DNA from: Azonexus sp.
Lineage (GTDB): Bacteria > Pseudomonadota > Gammaproteobacteria > Burkholderiales > Rhodocyclaceae
Direction: 5' to 3'
Assembly (NCBI GenBank): GCA_017983755.1
Contig: JAGOAU010000016.1
Location: forward strand, 1-61,023
DNA length: 61,023 nucleotides
The notes beneath the pieces were generated by a model. The model did not search any database. It was not told the origin of the DNA and saw nothing but the letters and a program-made list of their open reading frames with translations. The translations under genes were made by a program, and so were the position numbers. Within the stretch, counting starts at the first letter, position 1, and each line of letters starts with the position of its first letter. Below are positions 55,625 through 61,023 of the stretch, piece by piece.

Positions 55625-56605
55625 ATGAAGACAAAACTCATTTTTGGCCTTTTTTGGGTGTTGACCGCAACCGCCTTTGCGCAGGAGTTGCCGAGCGTCG
55701 TCGTCAAGCCGCACCGGGTCGACCTGAGCTTTCCGGCCGAAGCGCTGGTCGAAGCGGTGCAGCAGACGACGGTCGGCGCGCAGATCGCCGGCCGCGTCAT
55801 CGAAGTGAAGGCCGACGCCGGCCAGAGCGTCGCCAAGGGTGAGGTACTGATGCGCATCGACGCGCGCGAGGCCGAGGAAGCGGCGCGCGCCGCCAACGCC
55901 CAGTACGCCAACGCCAGACTCAACTACGAGCGCACGAAAAGCCTGGTCGCGCAGAAATTCATGAGCGCCGCTGCCCTCGACAAGGCGAAGGCCGACTACG
56001 ACGCGGCGACCGCCAACCGCGCCGCAGCCGGCGCCAGCGAAAGCCACGCCACCATCGTCGCCCCATTGGCCGGCGTCATCGCCCGCCGCCACGCCGAACT
56101 CGGCGACATGGCGACGCCAGGCAAGCCGCTGTTCACTCTCTACGAGCCGGGCGGCCTGCGCGTCACCGCCAGCATCCCGCAATACCGCCTCAACCAGATG
56201 CGCAGCGTCAGGACCGCGCGCGTCGAGTTCCCGGAACTCGGCAAATGGGTCGACGCCACCGCCGTCAAGCTGCTGCCGACCGCCGACACCGCCACCCACG
56301 TCTCGCAGGTGCGTGTCAGCCTGCCGCCAGTGCCGGAAGCGACGCCAGGCATGTTCGCGCGCGTTCATTTCGTCGTCGGCCAGGCCGAAAAGCTGACCGT
56401 GCCGGTCGCTGCCGTGGTGCGCCGCGGCGAGGTCGCCGCCGTCTATGTGCTGGGCCCCGACAACCGCCCGAGCCTGCGCCAGCTGCGCCTGGGCGATGCC
56501 GTCGGCGCCGGTGAAATCGAGGTTCTGGCCGGCCTTGCCGCCGGCGACAAGGTAGCCACCGATCCGGTCAAGGCGGCGATCGCCCTCAAGCAGGGCAACA
56601 AGTAG
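55625..56605 (+). CDS. RND efflux periplasmic adaptor
   Basis: A 326-residue membrane-fusion protein with a cleavable signal peptide (ending TATAFAQ), no lipobox. It has QIAGRVIEVKADAGQSVAKGEVLMRID (lipoyl half), a helical hairpin and ATIVAPLAGVIARRHAELGDMATPGKPLF (second half). It lies upstream of sqr and the RND permease, all in one direction. Its signal-peptide codons are a 33-bp repeat copy (55639-55671). Confidence 0.9.
   Translation: MKTKLIFGLFWVLTATAFAQELPSVVVKPHRVDLSFPAEALVEAVQQTTVGAQIAGRVIEVKADAGQSVAKGEVLMRIDAREAEEAARAANAQYANARLNYERTKSLVAQKFMSAAALDKAKADYDAATANRAAAGASESHATIVAPLAGVIARRHAELGDMATPGKPLFTLYEPGGLRVTASIPQYRLNQMRSVRTARVEFPELGKWVDATAVKLLPTADTATHVSQVRVSLPPVPEATPGMFARVHFVVGQAEKLTVPVAAVVRRGEVAAVYVLGPDNRPSLRQLRLGDAVGAGEIEVLAGLAAGDKVATDPVKAAIALKQGNK
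55639..55671 (-). repeat. 33-bp uptake-signal-like element at the start of the RND adaptor gene
   Basis: Perfect core GTTGCGGTCAAC, AAAAA at 17-21, AAAATG at 28-33. It overlaps the signal-peptide codons. Confidence 0.9.
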
Positions 56606-56663
56606 TCCCGAGCGGCCGAACGAAAGAGCCGCGGTTCTTCCATCACACCGAGGAGAGAGACCT

Positions 56664-57938
56664 ATGGCACACATCGTTATCATCGGCAGCGGCCTGGGCG
56701 GCATGACCATGGCCTTCGAGATGCGCGAAAACGCCCGCCCGGGCGACCGCATCACCGTCGTCTCGAACAATCCGACCTTCCATTTCGTGCCGTCCAACCC
56801 GTGGGTTGCGGTCAACTGGCGCAAACGCGAGGAAATCGAACTCGATGCCGGTAGCACGCTGGCGAAGCACAAGATCGATTTCATCGGCGTCGGCGTCAAG
56901 CGCGTGCACCCGGCAGACAACCGCATCGAGCTCGACGACGGCCGTTTCGTCGATTACGACTTCCTGATCGTGTCGACCGGACCCAAGCTGGCCTTCGACG
57001 AGATCGAGGGCATGGGTCCGCAGGGGCATACCCAGTCGATCTGCCACGTCGACCATGCGGTCGCGGCCGAGAGCGCCTGGCAGAAATTCGTCGCCGATCC
57101 CGGCCCGATCGTCGCCGGCGCCGTGCAGGGCGCCTCCTGCTTCGGCCCGGCCTACGAATTCACGATGATCATGGAAACCGACCTGCGCCGGCGCAAGATC
57201 CGCGACCAGGTGCCGATGACCTTCGTCACTTCCGAACCCTACATCGGCCACCTCGGCCTGGGCGGCGTCGGCGACTCCAAGGGCTTGATGGAATCGATCT
57301 TCCGCAGCAAGCACATCAAGTGGATCTGCAATGCCAAGGTGACCAGGGTCGAGGCCGGCCAGATGTTCGTCACCGAACACGACGAGGACGGCAAGCCGAA
57401 GAAGGACCACGTGCTGCCCTTCAAGTATTCGATGCTGCTGCCCGCCTTCAAGGGCGTCGATGCCGTGTTCGGCATCGAGGGCCTGACCAATCCGCGCGGT
57501 TTCATCACCATCGACGCCCACCAGCGCAATCCGAAATATCCCAACATCTACGCCATCGGCGTCTGCGTCGCCATTCCGCCTGTCGAAGCGACGCCGATCC
57601 CGACCGGCACGCCGAAGACCGGCTACATGATCGAATCGATGGTCACCGCGACGGCGAAGAACATCCGCGCCACGCTCGATGGCCGGGCGCCGGTCGAGAA
57701 AGCCACGTGGAACGCCATCTGTCTCGCCGACTTCGGCGACACCGGCGCCGCCTTCGTCGCCCTGCCGCAGATTCCGCCGCGCAACGTCAACTGGTTCGGC
57801 GAGGGCAAGTGGGTGCACCTGGCCAAGATCGGCTTCGAAAAATATTTCATGCACAAGCTCAGGAAGGGCACCAGCGAGACCGTCTATGAAAAGCTGGTCC
57901 TCGACGCGCTGGGCATCCTCAAACTGAAGGGAAAATAG
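56664..57938 (+). CDS. sqr: sulfide:quinone oxidoreductase, type I
   Basis: A 424-residue membrane-associated flavoprotein that oxidises sulfide to polysulfide and reduces quinone. The FAD motif HIVIIGSGLGGMTMA opens the protein. Three cysteines fall where type I SQR has its redox triad (Cys128/160/356 in Acidithiobacillus ferrooxidans): Cys127, Cys159 (GASCFGPAYEF) and Cys353 (NAICLADFGDTGAAFVALPQ). The C-terminus has the membrane-binding amphipathic pattern (WVHLAKIGFEKYFMHKL). It is embedded between adaptor and permease genes of an RND system. A repeat copy lies at 56805-56837. Confidence 0.9.
   Translation: MAHIVIIGSGLGGMTMAFEMRENARPGDRITVVSNNPTFHFVPSNPWVAVNWRKREEIELDAGSTLAKHKIDFIGVGVKRVHPADNRIELDDGRFVDYDFLIVSTGPKLAFDEIEGMGPQGHTQSICHVDHAVAAESAWQKFVADPGPIVAGAVQGASCFGPAYEFTMIMETDLRRRKIRDQVPMTFVTSEPYIGHLGLGGVGDSKGLMESIFRSKHIKWICNAKVTRVEAGQMFVTEHDEDGKPKKDHVLPFKYSMLLPAFKGVDAVFGIEGLTNPRGFITIDAHQRNPKYPNIYAIGVCVAIPPVEATPIPTGTPKTGYMIESMVTATAKNIRATLDGRAPVEKATWNAICLADFGDTGAAFVALPQIPPRNVNWFGEGKWVHLAKIGFEKYFMHKLRKGTSETVYEKLVLDALGILKLKGK
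56805..56837 (+). repeat. 33-bp uptake-signal-like element in sqr
   Basis: Perfect core GTTGCGGTCAAC, GCAAA at 17-21, GAAATC at 28-33. Confidence 0.8.
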
Positions 57939-57944
57939 TTGTCG

Positions 57945-60900
57945 ATGGGTATCTCCGGGCGCATCGCCGCCGCCTTCCAGGAATCGCGGATGACGCCGTT
58001 GCTGGCGCTGGTCGCCATGTTGCTGGGTGTTTTCGCCGTTCTCGTCACGCCGCGCGAGGAAGAGCCGCAGATCGACGTGACCATGGCCGATGTGCTGGTC
58101 GCCTTCCCCGGCGCCTCGGCCAGGGACGTCGAGAATCTCGTCGCGCGCCCGGCCGAGCAGGTGCTGTCGCGCATGCACGGGGTCGAGCACGTCTATTCGA
58201 TGTCGCGACCCGGCATGGCGGTGATCACCGTGCAGTTCGACGTCGGCGTCAAGTACAACGACGCCGTGCTGCGCCTGCACGACACCGTGATGTCGCACCG
58301 CGACTGGCTGCCGCCCAATCTCGGCGTGCAGGAGCCGGTGATCAAGCCGCGCGGCATCGACGACGTGCCGATCCTCGGCCTCACCTTCTGGACGAAAGAT
58401 CCGGAGCGCTCGGCCTACGAACTGCAGCAGGTGGCGCGCGCGGTCGAGATCGAGCTCAAGCGGATCAAGGGCACGCGCGACGTGTCGACGCTCGGCGGGC
58501 CGGACCACGCCATCCGCGTGCTGATGGACGCCGAGCGGATGAACGCCTACGGCGTCACGCCGCAGGAAATCGCCGGCGCGCTGAAGGTCTCGAACGCCCT
58601 GCAATCGTCAGGCAACCTGACTGCCGGCAACCGCGAGGTGCTGGTGCAGACCGGCTCCTACCTCGAAACGGCGGCCGACGTGAAGCAGCTGGTGGTCGCC
58701 GTGCGCGACGGCAAGCCGGTGTTCATGAGCGACGTGGCGACGGTCGAGGACGGCCCCGACCAGCCGAAGCGCTACGCCTGGTTCGGCACCAGGGATGGCG
58801 AATTTCCGGCCGTCACCATCCAGCTTTCCAAGCAGCCGGGCGTCAATGCCGCCGATGTGGCGTCGGCTGCGGTCGACCGGATAAATGCCCTCAAAAACAC
58901 GGTGATTCCCGAAGGCGTCGAAGTCACCGTCACCCGCAACTACGGCGAAACCGCCACCGAGAAGGCGCAGAAGCTGATCGGCAAGCTGATCTTCGCCACC
59001 GCCTTCGTCGTCGCCCTCGTCTTCTTCGCCCTCGGCCGGCGCGAGGCCGTCATCGTCGGCGTCGCCGTCACGCTGACCCTCGCCGCCACGCTATTCGCCT
59101 CGTGGGCCTGGGGCTTCACGCTCAATCGCGTGTCGCTGTTCGCGCTGATTTTCTCGATCGGCATCCTGGTCGATGACGCCATCGTCGTCGTCGAGAACAT
59201 CCACCGCTGGCAGGCCCTGCATCCCGGCAAGCCGCTGCGCGAAATCATCCCGCCGGCGGTCGACGAGGTCGGCGGGCCGACCATCCTGGCGACGCTGACC
59301 GTCATCGCCGCGCTGTTGCCGATGGCTTTCGTGACCGGCCTGATGGGCCCCTACATGAGCCCGATCCCGATCAATTCGTCGATGGGCATGGCCATCTCGC
59401 TGGCCGTCGCCTTCATCGTCACGCCGTGGCTGGCGCTGATGCTGATGCGGTCGCATGGCGGCAGCCACGACCACCAGCCGTCCAAGCTCGACGCCAGACT
59501 CGACAGCACCTTCCGCAAGCTGCTGACGCCCTTCCTCGACCCGCTCAAGGGCGGCGCCGCCCGCGTCAAGCTCGGCCTCGCCGTCGTCCTGCTGATCCTC
59601 GGTTCGGTGTCGCTGGCCTACTTCCAGCTGGTCGTCCTGAAGATGCTGCCCTTCGACAACAAGAGCGAATTCCAGGTCGTCCTCGACATGCCGGTCGGCA
59701 CGCCGGTCGAGGAAACGGCGCGCGTACTGCACGAAATCGGCGCCGAACTGGCGCAGGAAGCCGATGTCGTCGATTACCAGGCCTACGCCGGCACTGCCAG
59801 CCCGATCAACTTCAACGGCCTGGTCCGCCAGTACTACCTGCGTTCGACGCCGGAAAAGGGCGACATTCAGGTCAACCTGGCCGACAAGCACCAGCGCTCG
59901 CGCAAGAGCCACGAGATCGCCGTCGCCCTGCGCGACCGCATCGAGGCCATCGGCAAAAAGAACGGCGGCGTCGCCAAGGTCGTCGAGGTGCCGCCGGGGC
60001 CGCCGGTGCTGTCGCCCATCGTCGCCGAAATCTACGGACCGGACATGGCCGGCCAGATGGCGGTCGGCAAGCAGGTACGCGCGGCATTCGCCGACACCAA
60101 GGACCTGGTTGCGGTCGACGACTATATCGATGCCGATTCGAAGAAGTTCGTGCTGCACGTGCTGCAAAGCAAGGCGGCGCTGCTCGGTGTGGCGCAGAGC
60201 GACATTGTCGAGGTGGTCGGCATGGGGCTGGCTGGGCAGGACGTGACGCCGGCGCGCAATACCGAATCGAAGTTCGAGATCCCGGTGCGCGTGACGCTGC
60301 CGGCCGAGAAGCAGTCAACCCTCGACGCCCTGCTCAAGCTGCGCGTGCGCTCGCGCGACGGCCATCTGGTGCCGGTCTCGGAACTGGTCGAGGTGCGCGA
60401 AGCGACGCGCGAGAAGGCCATCTACCACAAGGACCTGCTGCCGGTGGTGTACGTCGTAGGCGACATGGGCGGCAAACTCGATTCGCCGCTCTACGGCATG
60501 TTCGACGCGCGTTCGAAGATCATCGGCAAGGAACTCAAGGAAGGCGGCACGCTGGGCGAATGGTTCATCCGCCAGCCGGCCGACCCCTACGCCGGCTACA
60601 GCGTGAAATGGGATGGCGAGTGGAAGGTGACCTACGAGACCTTCCGCGACATGGGCATCGCCTACGGCGTCGGACTGATCCTGATCTACCTGCTGGTCGT
60701 CGCCCATTTCGGCAGCTATCTGGTGCCGCTGATCATCATGGCGCCGATCCCGCTGACCATTATCGGCGTCATGCCCGGTCATGCGCTGCTCGGTTCGCAA
60801 TTCACGGCGACCTCGATGATCGGCATGATCGCGCTGGCCGGCATCATCGTGCGCAACTCTATCCTGCTCGTCGATTTCATCAAGCAGCAGGTGGCGGCCG

Positions 60901-61023
60901 GCATGAATTTCCACGACGCGGTGATCCAGTCCGCCGCCGTGCGCGCCAAGCCGATCGCGCTGACCGCGCTGGCCGCCATGCTCGGCGCCCTGTTCATCCT
61001 CGACGACCCGATCTTCAACGGGC
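57945..61023 (+). CDS. RND efflux permease, partial (runs off the window end)
   Basis: At least 1026 residues of an RND permease; the 3' end is outside the window. It begins MGISGRIAAAFQESRMTPLLALVAMLLGVFAVLVTPREEEPQIDV. It has the aspartate pair in SIGILVDDAIVVVENIHRW, while the second-half motif reads IIVRNSILLVDF, with Arg where AcrB has the proton-relay Lys. The start is the ATG seven bases after the sqr stop (TTG 57939 is an alternative). Substrate unknown. Two repeat copies lie inside (58866-58898, 60108-60140). Confidence 0.88.
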   Translation, partial: MGISGRIAAAFQESRMTPLLALVAMLLGVFAVLVTPREEEPQIDVTMADVLVAFPGASARDVENLVARPAEQVLSRMHGVEHVYSMSRPGMAVITVQFDVGVKYNDAVLRLHDTVMSHRDWLPPNLGVQEPVIKPRGIDDVPILGLTFWTKDPERSAYELQQVARAVEIELKRIKGTRDVSTLGGPDHAIRVLMDAERMNAYGVTPQEIAGALKVSNALQSSGNLTAGNREVLVQTGSYLETAADVKQLVVAVRDGKPVFMSDVATVEDGPDQPKRYAWFGTRDGEFPAVTIQLSKQPGVNAADVASAAVDRINALKNTVIPEGVEVTVTRNYGETATEKAQKLIGKLIFATAFVVALVFFALGRREAVIVGVAVTLTLAATLFASWAWGFTLNRVSLFALIFSIGILVDDAIVVVENIHRWQALHPGKPLREIIPPAVDEVGGPTILATLTVIAALLPMAFVTGLMGPYMSPIPINSSMGMAISLAVAFIVTPWLALMLMRSHGGSHDHQPSKLDARLDSTFRKLLTPFLDPLKGGAARVKLGLAVVLLILGSVSLAYFQLVVLKMLPFDNKSEFQVVLDMPVGTPVEETARVLHEIGAELAQEADVVDYQAYAGTASPINFNGLVRQYYLRSTPEKGDIQVNLADKHQRSRKSHEIAVALRDRIEAIGKKNGGVAKVVEVPPGPPVLSPIVAEIYGPDMAGQMAVGKQVRAAFADTKDLVAVDDYIDADSKKFVLHVLQSKAALLGVAQSDIVEVVGMGLAGQDVTPARNTESKFEIPVRVTLPAEKQSTLDALLKLRVRSRDGHLVPVSELVEVREATREKAIYHKDLLPVVYVVGDMGGKLDSPLYGMFDARSKIIGKELKEGGTLGEWFIRQPADPYAGYSVKWDGEWKVTYETFRDMGIAYGVGLILIYLLVVAHFGSYLVPLIIMAPIPLTIIGVMPGHALLGSQFTATSMIGMIALAGIIVRNSILLVDFIKQQVAAGMNFHDAVIQSAAVRAKPIALTALAAMLGALFILDDPIFNG
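58866..58898 (+). repeat. 33-bp uptake-signal-like element in the RND permease gene
   Basis: Core GCTGCGGTCGAC, TAAAT at 17-21, AAAAAC at 28-33. Confidence 0.78.
60108..60140 (+). repeat. 33-bp uptake-signal-like element, weak copy in the RND permease gene
   Basis: Perfect core GTTGCGGTCGAC; the tracts are only AT-rich (ATATC, GATTCG). Confidence 0.55.

Overview
The window looks like chromosomal DNA of a high-GC betaproteobacterium, most likely of the order Rhodocyclales (Dechloromonas/Azonexus/Propionivibrio-like). This is inferred from gene content and protein style, because no rRNA or marker comparison was possible. About fifty genes are packed in short operons on both strands. No rRNA, tRNA, CRISPR array or complete insertion sequence was recognised.

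Layout. 0.1-5.6 kb (minus): alaS, a small secreted protein and a Nudix hydrolase, then ugpB-ugpQ without their permease genes. 5.8-12.2 kb (plus): an AcrA-AcrB-OprM type efflux pump with its AcrR repressor as last gene and an AcrR-type operator over the promoter. 12.3-14.6 kb: rhlE and a PP2C phosphatase. 14.7-20.5 kb (minus): a glycolate/glyoxylate operon, hyi - glycerate kinase - glcD - glcE - glcF. 20.5-24.2 kb: cobalamin adenosyltransferase, DUF1330, a dienoyl-CoA isomerase-like crotonase, an unknown lipoprotein and a ParE-type toxin-antitoxin pair. 24.3-37.5 kb: aroG, radical SAM protein, a secreted PilJ-N protein, cytochrome c4-like protein, tldD, nitrilase, yhdP, glnE, mscL. 37.6-41.2 kb: methionine-type aminotransferase, diverging from an operon of AbrB antitoxin, Doc-like toxin, mtnA and a FucA-like aldolase. 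41.2-45.2 kb: DUF1538 membrane protein, two PII-like proteins, DUF3124 protein and a K+ channel in one operon. 45.2-47.3 kb: an AT-rich foreign-looking serine/threonine kinase gene, followed by a decayed second copy of the channel gene's 3' end. 47.3-51.4 kb: NhaD and CPA2 antiporters and an MFS transporter. 51.5-54.7 kb: two paralogous small secreted proteins, a secreted metallopeptidase, and fpr with a divergent LysR gene. 55.6 kb to the end: an RND adaptor, a type I sulfide:quinone oxidoreductase and an RND permease cut by the window edge.

The most unusual signal is not a gene. A 33-bp degenerate element occurs about 21 times on both strands, inside genes and at gene starts. It has a core GTTGCGGTC(A/G)AC, then an A-tract at positions 17-21 and a second at 28-32, one helical turn apart. 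This is the architecture of the Pasteurellaceae DNA uptake signal sequence (GCGGT core plus two phased AT tracts). I propose it as a candidate uptake sequence of this lineage. It is absent from the AT-rich kinase segment.

Genes that work together: the efflux operon and its repressor; glycolate oxidation to glyoxylate and on to phosphoglycerate; MtnA plus the aldolase as a probable methylthioadenosine/deoxyribose salvage shunt; and a cation-homeostasis block (DUF1538/PII, K+ channel, NhaD, CPA2).
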